Shown: positions 36,701-51,700 of the stretch, one piece after another
Position numbering within the stretch: position 1 is the stretch's first letter
Layout: each line of letters starts with the position of its first letter
From: Ottelia alismoides
Lineage: Eukaryota > Streptophyta > Magnoliopsida > Alismatales > Hydrocharitaceae
Length of the DNA stretch: 64,000 bases
Direction: 5' to 3'
NCBI GenBank assembly: GCA_037367405.1
Contig: JAZKJV010000301.1
Coordinates: 62,001-126,000 of the forward strand
Made by a program: the position numbers and the translations under genes
Notes under the pieces: model-generated
Seen by the model: only the letters and a program-made list of their open reading frames with translations
Told to the model about the DNA's origin: nothing
Databases searched by the model: none

Positions 36701-39700
36701 GTAGTAGAGGGTCGACACCCAATTATACCTGTCTCAACAAGCATATCTGTAATATATTTCCTTTGGGTCATCACAAGACCTTGCGCATTCCTTGCAAACT
36801 CCAATCCCAGAAAGTACCGTAGAGTACCAAGATCCTTAGTCACAAACTGACTGCCTAGAAATGCTTTTGCCATCTTTATCCCCTGCATGTCATCTCCCGT
36901 AACAAGTATATCATCAACATATATCATAATAACAACAGTACCTCTGGGAGTCTTCTAGACAAACAAAGAGTGGTCAGCATTCGATCTTATGAAGCCTTGC
37001 GTCTGGATGAGATCTGAAAGCTTCTGAAACCATGCCTGCGGACTTTGTTTAAGGCCATATATGGCCTTGTGAAGTCTACACACCATATGACACTCCCCCT
37101 CAGCAGCAAACCCCGGAGGCTGCTACATGTAGACTTCTTCCTGCAGATCTCCATACAAAAAGACATTTTTGACATCAAGCTGAAACAAGGGCCAATCACG
37201 TACCACTGCAACTGAAAGGAGAATACGTAGCGTTGAATGGCGTGCCACCGGAGAGAAGATGTCCATATAGTCCACCCCATAGGTCTGAGTGAATCCACGG
37301 GTCACTAGCCTTGCTTTGTAGCGATCAAGGTGGCCATCCGCATTATACTTGACAGTAAAGATCCATTTATAACTGACCACAGACGCGCCTGGAGGAGCAG
37401 CGACCAAGCTCCATGTACCACAAGATCGCAAGGCATCCATTTCTTCTTCCATCGTTAACCTCCAGCAGCTATCTTTCAAGGCATCCTGATAGTTCCGCGG
37501 TATCTCCACGGTAGATAGAGCAATGACAAATCTCTGGAAATCACCAGTGAGGCGATGGAAGGAGACCTGGGAAGCAAGTGGGTAAGACGCACATGTCCTC
37601 TTGGACTTCCTTAGGGTAATAGGTACATCCAAATCATCAGCAGTGTCCACATGTATATCAGTATCCTGCACTTGTGCATTGTCAGTCCTATCAGTACTCA
37701 TATCACCTGGACATACCTGGGGCATTGTAGATGAATGACGGCCTCCATGAGCAGTATTTGGACGTCGAGTGTAGAATTTTGGTAAAGGTGGTACTGGCAG
37801 TTGGGTAGGTGATACTGGTGGCGGTGGTGGTGGTGGTGGTGACACTGGAGGAGGAGGAGGTATGTGACTAGGCTGACGTATAGGAGGGGGTGGCACATAA
37901 ATCTCATCAGCAGTATTTGAAGGCATCATCCTATCACCTGTAGGCGAGAAATACATGACATTTTCAAAGAAGGTGACATCAGCACTGACATAATATCTGT
38001 TATTCACAAGATCATAGCAACGGTAGCCCTTTTGAGTACGAGAGTACCCCAGAAAGACACACTTGACAGCCCTAGGTGAGAGCTTGTCAATCCCTGGCGC
38101 AAGTTGATGGACAAAAGCCATTGAACCAAAGACACGAGGAGTTAAAGTGAACAATTTATTGTCAGGAAAAACAACAGAAAGAGGAACTCTCTCCCCCAAC
38201 ACAGAAGATGGCATACGATTGATTAGATAACCTGCCATAAGTACCGCATCACCCCAAAATGACAGAGGAGCACTACTATGAATGAGTAAATTCCGAGCCA
38301 CATCAAGAAGATGACGATGTTTCCTTTCAGCGACACCGTTCTGTTGAGACGTAAATGCACAGGTTGTTGGTGAATAATGCCACAAGAAGAGAAGAAATGG
38401 GAAAGAGCACGGTTGCAAAATTCTAATGCATTATCTGTACGTACAATCTTCACATTAGAAGAGAAGACATCCCGAATTTCATTGATAAGATTCTTGATTA
38501 CATCCCCCGCTTCAGATTTATTTTTCAATAAAAAGACCCAAGACAATCTAGAGAAATCATCGACGACCACTAGGTAAAATCTGTGTCCCTGGTGATCAGG
38601 TAGACGACTCGGACCCCAAATGTCAACATGCAATAACTCAAAAGGGGAGCGACTGCTCCTAGACTCACGACTAGGGAAAGTAGACTTGTGATGATTTCCC
38701 AACTGACAAGCGTCACACTGAAAGGAAGACTTGGGTGAAATTTGGGGCAAGATATGACGTAGCTTCTGAAGAGGGAGATGGCCAAAACGCAGATGCCAGG
38801 TAAAGGGAGAAGCAGATCCACTGGATTGAGACGAGACACCAGCATAGGATGTGGGAACCAACCGATAAAGTCCATCCTGCTCACAACCACAGCCAATCAC
38901 CTTGCCCGTAAGAATGTCCTGAAAGATAAGAGAGGATGGGTCAAATATAGCTCGACAATGCAAATCCTTCGTAAGCTGGCTAATAGAAAGCAAGTTCATA
39001 GAAAAATCTAAAGCATGCAAAACATTCAACAGACGAATGGAAGATGTCAAACTGATCTCCCCCTGCCCAATGATGGGGGGATGAGTGCCATCTGCAATCA
39101 CTACCGATCTCCCTTGAGGAATTTCCTTGTAGGATGTAAACTTATCTCTGTCTCGACAGAGATGATGTGTCGCCCCAGAGTCTAATATCCATTCTGAAAC
39201 ATCCGGACTGTGACATAAGTAAATGCGTAAACGCTACCTGAAGAGCTTGCCATGGCTGATGTGCTAGCAGAGGCTGAGGCTGCGACGTCCGAGTGACCTC
39301 CCGGCGAATCAGTAGAGACAGGAGGCATGATATCCCGCAATCTAGCAACAAGATCGACAAACCTTTGGTTGGAAGTAGATGGCGGTGTAGAGACAACATG
39401 CTCGGCTACACGTGCAGAGACAGGAAACCCATGTTAGGAATAGCATGTGTCTTCCGTATGACCCGAGCGATGACAGAAGGAGCATGGCTGACGAAAGCGA
39501 CCGCCTCGACCGCGAGGTCCATGACCACGAAAGGAGGAAGCACCTCTGCCACGTGAAGCAGCCATTGCCGAGGGAGGTGGCGCTGTAGTCAACCTCTTCT
39601 TCAGTGTCTGGAAGGCCTGCTCACATGAATCGTTCCAAATGAATGGAACTCCCTTCTGCGTCAATTGTGTCAATGGACGGGCGATGCGTGAAAATCCGCT

Positions 39701-42700
39701 GACGAAACGTCTGTAATAACCTGCTAGCCCAAGGAAGCTCCGAATCTGCGTGACAGTCTTGGGCTGCTGCCAAGACATAACTGCATCTACCTTTGCAGGA
39801 TCAACTGCGATGCCTGCTCCAGAAATGACATGCCTTAGAAATGAGACCTGGGATAACCAGAACTCACACTTGCTCAACTTGGCATATAGCTTGTGCTCTC
39901 GCAATGTATCCAAGATAGTCCGTAGATCATTCGCATGATCCCATTTATTCCGTGAGTAAATGAACACATCATCAATGAACACCACTACAAACTTTTCCAA
40001 GTATGGACGGAAGATCTTGTTCATCATATCCATGAAAGCCGCAGGTGCATTGGTGAGCCCAAACGGCATCACCACAAACTCGTAGTGTCCATAGCGAGTC
40101 CTGAAGGCTGTCTTCGAAATATCCGACTCGTGAATCCTCAGTTGATGGTAACCTGAGCGAAGATCGATATTCGAGAACACCGAAGATCCCTGGAACTGGT
40201 CGAACAAATCATCGATGCACGGCAAAGGATAACGGTTCTTCATCGTTCTCTTGTTCAGCTGCCTGTAATCGATGCACAACCTCATGGATCCATCCTTCTT
40301 CTTGACAAATAGAACCGAAGCACCCCAAGGTGAAGTGTTCGGCCTCACGAATCCCAAATCAAGTAACTCCTGCGATTGCACCTTCAGCTCTCTCAATTCA
40401 ACTGGTTTCATACGGTAAGGAGCCATCGAGATCGGCTATGTATTTGGTAGCAATGTGATCTCGAACTCGATCTCTCTCTCAGGAGGTAATCCTGGTAACT
40501 CATCAAGAAACACATCTGGGTAGTCTGATACTACTCGGATGTCCTGTGTCATCGGTTCATGATCAGATACCTCTCAGACAAATGCTAGATAGGAATCGCA
40601 ACCCTGATCAATAGGTCGTTGAGCTCGCAACACTGAAATGTACTCCATGGTGGAGTCATGTATAGTACACTCAAAAGTGAACTCGAGTAGATCTGGAATC
40701 CTGAAGACAACTGTCTTCCTAAAGCAATCAACAAGTGCATGATGAGCGGATAACCAATCCATGCCTAAAATCAAGTCGAACTCATCAAGCTGCAGAAGTA
40801 GACAATCTGCGATCATTTCGTGACCGCCAATCAGTACAGGCAAATGCCTGACTATCAGGGAAATGATAAGCAACTGGCCACCTGGCCCTCGGATATGATA
40901 CGGGGAAGAGAGAGTCTATGCGACTCTACCTAAAGAAGCAAGTAGTCTCGAAGCAAGGAATGCATGTGTCGCTGCAGAATCAAATGAAACATGGAAAGCT
41001 CGATAAGAGCAGTCAGTATGTGTGCTAGCTGGTCAGTCTCCTGGCCTGATCAAGATGCCACGGTTCTGCATGAGAACCATAATTAGTCGTAAAAGTACCA
41101 TTTGGAGATACTTATAATATATGCCTTTTCTCTTCTTGGGATATAATATGAAAATTAATGAAATTGGTGACATCTGTGGTTATTTAATTCGAATGTCATA
41201 TTTCCCTTCTCGGACTCACGACAAGTCGGGAGACTGTCTCTATCCGAGAACTTAATGCGATTGGAATACTAGTACAGCGAATGTGCGTATCGAGGTACCA
41301 CTGCTCTGATACCAAACTGTGAACCCCTCAGGATCCGGGTACCCGTTTACGACACAATTCGCAACATTCCATATTTTGACATCGCATTATAAGCATAAAT
41401 TATGGGGAAAAATTTTTCGCAATGAATATATTTGCAAGTGACATTCGACATTCACATTTACAACCACAAGATAATAAAGATAAATGTCACCAAGAATTTA
41501 TTTCATTAACTTTCATTTCATTTTCAACCTGTACAATGTCTGAAAGCACATACAGTATATCCCAAAAATTTGACTGAAGAGAAAATAAGCATATTACATT
41601 AATAACAGGACAAAAACTTGACACAAAAACACATACCTTCTAGTATAAACTCTATCTCTTGGAACCCTGTATAGCTACTGAACAATAGACTCCTTTCCTG
41701 CCATGCGTGCAAGGAAGAAAAGGAGTCACAAACGTGAATACAAACCCATAGTTTAAAATAAATAACAAGTAATTTCATGTGCAAAAGAGAGCAAGTAGAA
41801 AGGTGGAATAACTAAAATTTACATCTACTTGCGTAAGTAAAAGGGTTTTCAACTGTTTGACATTAAGTTCATTTGTTCTCCCCTTTTTCCCATTCATCCC
41901 ATATATAAATATATATATATATATAAAGTTTAGATAAAAGACCCTAACATATAATGATTTCATGTGTTTTAAGATCATGATTTTGGGTCTTGGAGATCAT
42001 GTTGCAGAACTTAATGGCTACTTTCTTGTCATTGAGATCATGTCATGGGTTTCGATAATGGACTGATATGATGATGATGAATTTGATCCTTAATTCTATT
42101 TACTCCTTCTAAGTTAGTGGATAGTCCGTGGTCTTGGTCTGTGTGTAGCCTCACACTATGACTCTAAGGTATTAACTACCTTAGGGTTGGGGGGCCTCCG
42201 TAGGCATGCGGTGTTGTGTAATGCATCCTAACTAAGTTCCCAACACGTCCACTAACTCATAGGGATTTCAAACCAGATTAAAGTCACCTCCAATCAACTC
42301 AATTTTAATTGTAATTTCCTCCAAACCTTCACTCTAACTCTCTCAGATGTACTCTCAATGATGTAGATATAGATGTAGATACGAATGATCTGGATGTAGA
42401 ATCGCCGTCTGTTGGCGAAAGAAAACTCAAGCGGTGAAGAAGCCTGCAAATGGCTCTTCCGTCTCGCCCTCTAATTGGAAGGACGGTCCAATAGAGGGAT
42501 AGGTCTACTCCCCAACTACGCCACTGAGACGGGTGAGAGGGACTTCCCGGGAAGTCGCTCTAGAAAAACAGCCCGACCGGTAACGGGCAACCGAGCTTGT
42601 ACGAAAAACTGAAAACCAAGGATCCCCCGCCTGGGTATCCTAAAACAGGGTCAGCGGAACTGGTCTAAAGTCTGGATCCCAACGAGGCGTAAAAACACTG

Positions 42701-45700
42701 CGAGCTCGCGTAAAAACCGTGTAAAAGACTGGGATCCTAGACCCGCGCACAAGGCGGCCGCTGCCCTAACTGAGCTTCCTTTCTTCCGCCCAGGTGAGGG
42801 TCACCGCGCCCTCGCACAGTCAGATGTAGGATTCATCATGACCGGCAAAATCATTATCAGACACTACTGATTCTCAACATTTTACTTACTTGACTACTCA
42901 TTTCCTTATTAATTCTTCCCGTGGTTGACTGACCGATCTGGGTATTTTTATCAATAGAGACTACAGATAGTGAAGTATGCCTAAAAGTCCTCGAGGTAGC
43001 AGGATATCATTTCTAATAATAACTTTCATCTTTTCCAACTTTATTAATCAAAGGAATTTATCTCAAAATGAACTAGATGTTGATGGATTTTTCCCATCAA
43101 CATCTCAATATAACAATGCTCCTACAGATAAAGAATGTAGCAGATCCTGGGTATCTTTACTCTCATACATATCATAATTAGCTTCAAAAGTTGACCATCT
43201 TCTACGGACAATTTCTAGTATTAATAAAAAGAAATACATTTCAATGCACTACACAACTGGGTCTGATGTTTCCAAAGCTGTAAACTCAATCACCATTATC
43301 TATGTAATGCTGCCATCAACTTGAAGTTCTGTATATATATTTTATACACATAATAGACATGTAATTTCTACTGCCTAATGATATCACGTGAGTAATTTGC
43401 ATGATGATTTCTTATCATACGTCCTTGTAAGATTTGAAATTAATTTACATGATGATATCCGTGCAAGATTTGAATAATGTTGAATTCCAGAGATCAATTT
43501 CATCATGAGATAGATATGAGATAATCATTTAGCTTTAATATTAAGGTAAGAAATACCCAGATTAACTTTCAACCCTTCTCCAAGATTCTTCTATTGTAAT
43601 GGAAGTCTGTATATATTATCAATATTTAAAAGCTGATGCATTCTAGTTATTGAATTAATAAGTGCACATCAAAAGGTGTCAGAATTGTTTCTTTGTATAA
43701 GTAATTTATATTTTTATAATATGAAAGCAAGTAATGATGCATTTGGATATATTAAGAATCTCCTATCCTATGGACATATCAGACATCAATAGATTGCACT
43801 TTAATGAAAGACAAGTGCTACCAGGAAATGAAGATTTGTTTCAACCAATCATGAAATGCATATTTAACAAAACTAAGCCAGTATCTTAGAATGCCCAATT
43901 GATAACTATTGTACTCTACAAGTAACCCCAAACTAACACTTAATGATATCTGTATGATATCAATTCAATAACCTAATTTGTGCGTCAATATTTTAGCCAT
44001 AAATGCAACAGTAATTCCCTACTGGAAAGTTTATAAATATGATTTTTTTTTAACCTTCTGGCATTAGGCAACAGCTTAATCAGTACCATTATTATAGATG
44101 CAAATAGATTCATTTAACTTCCAGCCTCTAACTACTCTATCTGAGAATACATGTTACTTGAAGCTCAACTGGGCATAAGGACATACTATTTTTTTTAATA
44201 GCGTGGTTTAATTACAACATTACATGAAATTCAAGCCAGGAAATCATAGCACATTTTGTAAGCTTTATAGGATTTTATATAATTTCCCAGGAAACAAAAT
44301 CTTAAAGCCATCCATAATTCTAACAGAGCAAAGTCATAGAGCTCTTACTTAGGAATTAAAAATTGATGATCAAATATTAATTAACTCCCAACATTCCCAA
44401 AAAAAACTCAATTATGGGATTCAAAGTTTAATGAAATTTCATGAATGGCTTAATAGATATGTTGATCTCTAATTTGTAACATCAATCATGCATATAGCTT
44501 CCAATTGGAGGAACAATGGTAAGAACAAAGTTTAGGATTTTTCATGTATGGCAGCAAAGAGAGAGGTAAAGGGATTGTACACATGATTAGCTAAATGGGC
44601 ATGCATGGCAGCAAGAGAGTGGGTAAGGAATGTACCTAATTAGTCTTCCAATTTGGAAGAACAATGGTTGCATGCAGCATGGAGAGCTGCAACACAAGAT
44701 CTTCCAACTGTAGAGATTTGGATCCAGCCTTGTTGATGGAAGAGCATCAACAATGGGTGCATGCAGCAACCAATGGACAAGAAACAGGGGCTTCCAGGAG
44801 CAGCAACCGCATCCTTTGGCAACACCACTAGTGGCTGATCGTAGTGGTCAACTGGCAGCAATAGGAGCTGGAACAGTTACCTACAGTAGAAGAGGTGAAG
44901 GAAAATTGGACTCCTCGGCAGGAATTTTAGAGAGGAATAGAGAGAGGTTACGAGAGGTTTTGGAAATGGGGATTTATGAAATGGAGAAGGGGTGTCTTGT
45001 TGGGAATGAGAGAAGATATATATAGGGAAAAGAGGGCTTCAACTTTAGCCAAGTGGAGAGAAATTGGAAGCCAAATGGCTGTCGTGGAAACATACAGTGG
45101 CTGTGTTTAAAGTAGAAAAATATTGTTATTTTTGCCTATTTCTCTTACTTATTTAAGATATAAAAATCGTCCGTATTCGCGCCTCGGGCCTCAGATTTCG
45201 ACACAAAATATCTCTATTCGATCGTCTCAAAATGACGGTCATTATGAGTATAATATTGATATACTTTCGGTTGGGTTTTGAACCCCCGAAATTTTCGGAT
45301 ACGGATTTTGTTTAAGGTTAAATTTTACGGTTTAAAAATATCAAACCACCTCCGATTGACGAACGGTCGATTCCGTTGGTCTCGTATCATCGAATCGGAT
45401 CTCATGATGGTCTCGGTTTCTTTCGCGGTTTCCGAATTTGCGTCGCGGCTTTTCACGGCGCGCGTTACGGATTGACCGATTTTTGGTCGATTTTTCCCGA
45501 ACAACTTTTGATTCACGATTAATTGATCGTTTTAAGTTGTTTAGTATTGACCGACAACGTTTTTGGGTTCATTAGACCCAAAATCGGACGACTTCGGGTT
45601 TGATTGGAAACCGGATGCTACAAATATAAAAACCTCAAAGGGAGTCTCGTCCTCGAGACTCGAGTTAAGGCTATTAGGTATCTTGTTTGGATTTAATATG

Positions 45701-48700
45701 GTCATAAAAACCTCAAAGGGTTTTGAACCCATAAAAACCTCAAAGAGAAAACAAGCCATATATTTATAATGTGTCTAATTACAAAAGCTTGTTTTGACGA
45801 TTACATCAGAATAACTGCGGGTATCGTGCCCGCATGTCGGCTTCAGTCTCCCCTGTCGCTTCCTTGACGCCGTGTCGGTGCCACAAAACCTTGACCAATG
45901 AAATCTCCTTGTTGCGAAGCTTCTTCTCAGCGCGATCAAGTATCCGGACTGGCTTCTCCTCATAAGTCAGATCTGGCTCTACGTCAAGATTCTCGTAACT
46001 GATGATATGCCGAGGGTCGTGGACATATTTCCTCAGATTGGATATGTGGAAAACCTCATGAATAGCAGAAAGATGTGGAGGAAGAGCTACTCGATAAGCA
46101 ACCTTCCCCACTCTAGCCAGAATCTCGAACGGTCCAACATATCGCGGCGCCAACTTGCCACGAACACCGAATCTTTGCACTCCCTTCATGGGAGATACAC
46201 GGAGAAATACCCAATCTCCAACCTATAATTTATAGGAATGTCATTAGTATGAGATTAAGTTGAACACAAATATATCATAATTGAGTGGATGAAGAGAAAA
46301 TAATTAATTGTACTCGAAACTCGACGAGTTTCCAATGCTACAGGTATTTCCAATACCTGTCTTAGACAAAAGCCGTATCCGAAAATTTCGGGTATTCGAA
46401 ACTCGACCGAAAGTATATCAACATTATACTCATATTGACCGTCATTTTGAGACGGTCAAAACAAGATATTGTGCGTCAAATTCCGAGACCCGAGGCGCGT
46501 GTAAGGTCTATTTTAAGTTTGTCAAAAAAAATTATTTAATTTAATTAAACAGACTGTAGCAGAGTCTGTCTATCTCAGTTAACAAAAATATATATATGCT
46601 GATGTACTGTGCAGTAGACAGCTGCACAGCAACTTCTTTTCTCTCTACGTAATGCTCTTGTTGCCTCCAAATGGCAACAAGAGATTTCTAAGTGTCACCT
46701 TGTAAATAATCCCTTCTCTCCTATATATAGAAAGCCACAGCCCTAATCCCCCACCGTCTTTTCTTCTCCAAATACGCTCTCCCTCATTGAGCATTCAAAT
46801 TACCAATTCCCACTGCCTATTCCCAATTCCGAAATTTCAGAATTTCAAAGGGGACTGCAACTCCTTGCTGATGTATTGCTCCAGAACTGCTTCAAGAATC
46901 CTTGCTAATTCCCAATAGGAACTCTTGCATGTTGTCCTAATCTCCAATCTTAGAGATCTACAAGGTACCATCCTCTCCCTCTCCTTTGCTGCCTTACATG
47001 TAGCATTAAACTCCACTTTTGATGACATGCATGTGCAATCCTTAGATTTCTTCCATGCTGTCATGCATGACTGTTTCACATATATTTTTTTTGGCTATTG
47101 TTCTGGATCTGCTATTCTCCACTGGAAGTTCAATATATTGTCCACGTTGTGACATCAATTGATCCAACATGGCTATCATCTGGAAATCTTGCATAATTAT
47201 TGGATATTTAGATAACTGTAGAGATTTGAGAATATGAAAATGTACATATATCAGTATAGTCCAAGAAGAAATTCTACTTAAAAACTAGTGGGAACTATAA
47301 TATATAAATATAGGTTGGTAAGGAGTTTATTCGACTTCCTGTTATTATTGTTATATATATAAAAATTATAATTTCTGTAATCAAATCTGTAACTGCAGAG
47401 ACTAAAAAAAATGAGGGGAATCATTACAAATTCATCTATCTTGTACAAGGAGTTTAGCAGAGCATTCAACCAGACAATTATATCAACAATTTATACTACA
47501 CCCACTAAAATTTTAAATGGTTAAAAGTATTCATTTCGATTAGTATTTCTATTAGCTTAAGATTTGAGAATGAACTATGCTCCCACATGCTTCGTGGAAA
47601 ATTAAGAATTTATATAAGTTATAATTTAAGATGTGTTGTAATGAAGAAAAAGTCGGCAACCTTTCCTACTATATTATTTTTGATGTTATAATATATATAT
47701 ATATATTTCCAAAAGGTTTATTAATATTTGAAATGAAATCCCCTTCAAGCAAGAACGTATCTTTCTGTAGGTCTCTAAAATATAGAATGTGCATGGCTTT
47801 TTATAAACAGTAATTGGGTTATTTTTCTCTATCATTGTGGCATTAATTTCTCTATTAATTTAGTATATATTTAGGAAGTACAAACTGACAGTAGAATCTG
47901 AATTAATAAATTAGAGGAACTATGGAAGGTTATATATATATATATATATGTTAGTATATGTTCAGAACTTCTAGGAAATCCCAAGTCTGATCTATACCTG
48001 CATAGGTTGTCGAGTTTTAAATCTAAGCATGTGAAAATTTAAAAGGATAGTTCCATCTGTAAATCGAATAGGTTTGGGTATCCATTAAGTAAATTCTGAT
48101 AATCCTTAGTACATCTATCAGTTGTGCAGTCAATCTGTAAGGATTACTTAAATTATATTCATATAAATTGCGCATTCCCTTCCTCCACTGAAATAATTAC
48201 AGATGGCTTTTGGTTGTAGTATATCATGAAAACTCAATAATGGGTCTGTATCCATTTTTATAAATATGACTTGATGGAATCATTTCAAAATAAAAAAAAG
48301 GTGTCTAAATTATTATCAAATTATTGTCCAAATTTGCTAGCATAAAAGCTAGTATTCAAGATATAAGACTGACACTAAAAGAATTGCTTTGATCTGACAT
48401 GAATGTAAATAACAGCGTTTCTTCAATAGAGCATGACACACAGTTAGTGCAACCTTTCCAAAATGTGTAACACACATGATCATCTTCCAAGCTCTCTACT
48501 ATCTGTTGATCACTATGAATAAGATTGTTAACCAAAAGATCTAGATCCGTAAAGTATATATCACAGAAAGGATTGAGAAAAGAATGAATAATCGGGAAAG
48601 TGAATGTGACGGTGAATGAGTAATGACAATTAATTATGCCGATCATGGCGATCTTTACCATGATCGTGCGAGGGCGCGGTGACCCTCAACTGAGCGGAGG

Positions 48701-51700
48701 AAAGGAAGCTCAGTTAGGGCAGCGGCCGCCAAGTGCGCGGGTCTAGGATTCCAGTCTTTTACACGGTTTTTACGCGAGCTCGCAGTGTTTTTACGCCTCG
48801 TTGGGATCCAGACTTTAGACCAGTTTCGCTGACCCTGTCTATTAGGATACCCAGGCGGGGGTTCCTTGGTTTTCAGTTTTACGTACGAGCTCGGTTGCCC
48901 GTTACCGGTCGGGCTGTTTTTCTAGAGTGACTTTTCCGGGAAGTCCCTCTCACCCGTCTCAGTGGCGTAGTTGGGGAGTAGACCTATCCCTCTATTGGAC
49001 CGTCCTTCCAACTAGAGGGCGAGACGGAAGAGCCATTTGTAGGCTTCTTCACCGCTTGAGTTTACCTTCGCCAAACAGACTTGGCGATTCTATATCTAGA
49101 TCATCCATATCCATATCCACATCATTTAAAATTACATCTGAGGCAGTTGCACTTGAGGTTGAATGGATTACAATTAAAACATCGGGAGTTACATCTGAGA
49201 GAGCTACAGTTAAGGTTTGGAGGAAATTATAATTAAGATTGAGTGATTGGAAGTGTCTATAATTTGATTCAAAATCTCATTAAGCTAGTGGACGTGTTGG
49301 GAACTTAGTTAGGATGCATTACACAACACCGCATGCCTACGGAGGCCCCCCAACGCTAAGGTAGTTTAATACCTTAGAGTCATAGTGTGAGGTTACACAC
49401 AGACCAAGACCACGGACTATCCACTAACTTAAAAGGAGTAAATAGAATTAAGGATCAAATCCGTCATCATTATATCAGTCCATCATCGGAAACCATGACA
49501 TGATCTCAATGACAAGAAGGTAGCATTTACATGTGCCATCAAGTTCCGCAACATGATCTCCAAGACCCAAAATCATGATCTTAATATGTTAGGGTTTGTC
49601 ATCTAAACTTTATATAAATATATATATATATGGGATGAATGGGAAAAAGGGGAGAACAAATGAACTTAATACCAAACAGTTGAAAACCCTTTTACTTACG
49701 CAAGTAGATGTAAATTGTAGTTATTCCACCTTTCTACTTGCTCTCTTTTGCACATTATAAATAATTATTATTTATTTTTAAACTACGGGTTTGTATTCAC
49801 AATTGTGACTCCTTTTCTTCCTTGCACGCATGGCAGGAAAGGAGTCTGTTGTTCAGTAGCTATACAGGGTTCCAGGAGACAAGGTCTGTACCAGACGGTA
49901 TGTAGTTTTTGTTACAGTTTTTAGTTCAATTGATATTGTAAAATGCTTCTTCTCTTCAGTCAAATTTTTGGGATGTTGTATGTACAGACAGACATTGTAC
50001 ATGTTGTAAAATCATATGAAATTAATGAAATAAGATTTTGGTGTTATTTGTCTCTTTTACCTTGTGGTTATAAATGTGAATGTCAGATGCCAATGATGAT
50101 GCAAAAAAAAATTTCCCTATTTTTCTATAAATTATGCGATCTCTAGTGAATGGAAAGCCGCGAAATGTGTCGTAAACGGGTACCCGGATCCCGGGGGTTC
50201 ACACTATCTCTCCATTACTCTCTCATCATTAAAACACCTCTCTCCATCCTCTACTCTCTCTCTCTATTAACTCTCTCTCCATCAAAACCCATTACTCTCT
50301 CTCTCCTCATTTACTCTCTCTCACACTCAAAATATGTGCATCTTCATTTTCTATCTCTCCTCCTCTTTACACACTCTCTTCTCTTTATTTCTCTTACTAT
50401 TTGAAGTTGTAATTTTTTTTCAAACTTAGTAATATTTTCGTATTCAAATTTTAGCAATGAATATAAGTAAGATCCAATGCAAATATTTCATTTTTTTACT
50501 AAAATAAAATTATATTGAAATGAGCACATATGATTAATTATAAAAATATAAAATGTAGTGCATAATTAATAGAAATATTAAAATTATAATTCTTTTCCAT
50601 CTAAAATTCCCACCAATTTTATATTATGTTAGATTAAATAAATATAATTTTAGAGATTGAGTCTTCATAATGCATATAGAATATAAAAGTTATAATACTT
50701 TTTCATCCAAAATTCTCGCTAATTTTATATTATGTTAGAATAAATAAATACAACTTTAAGGATTGAGTCTTCATAATATAAATAATAATGCATAAAGAAC
50801 AAGAATAAAAAATAGTGTAAAATATTACATCTTTATATGTGTATAGTAATTATACATATAATACAAAGATGGTGTAAGAATATGATGTAGAATATAAAGA
50901 ATAATATTTCTCCATCTCTTGATCATTTATTTTTATGCTATATTTTTCTTATAAGACATGGATGGCTAACATGTATTTATTAAACTTTTTTCAATTTTAA
51001 AATATCCTCATGTTATTAGTATAGAACAATCATAACTTCATTGTGTAATATAACTAATATCGATAAATATTAGCACGCTAACAAGTTACATTGATTTAGT
51101 AAAAATATTAAAACCATAAACTAATTTTATTTTTATTTGTTGGTCTTTGAACTATATGTTATTATAGATATAAAATGTGTTTCCTTTTAAAAATCCAAAA
51201 TGTGTAAGTATTCTCAATTGTTTAGTTCTCTAAAAATAAATTTTAATCGATGTTTATTTTTTTTGAATTATGAGAAAAATATAAATTTTGAAAATTCAAT
51301 CCAACATGTAAAGTTGGCATGTGAACTATAGACATGTGCAGAGAATGGTTGTAGCAGAAATGAAAATGCTAAGATTGATGTGTGGACATACACGTAAAGA
51401 TCGGATTCGGAATGATGCAATCAGAGAGAAAGTTGGTGTAGCTCCGATCGAGGATAAGATGCGAGAAAACCGCTTAAGATGGTTTGGTCATTTGCAAAGA
51501 AGGTCAACTGATGCACCGGTTAGGAGATGCGAGTGTTGGGATGTTGAGCCGGTTAAGAGAGGGCGAGGACGACGCAAGAAGTGTTGGAAAGAGACTATTC
51601 GAAGGGATCTTAGTTTTTTGGATATAAGTCTGAGATTGACCCAAGATAGATCTGAATGGAGGCGAAGAATCCATGTAGCCGACCCTACTTAATTGTGGGA

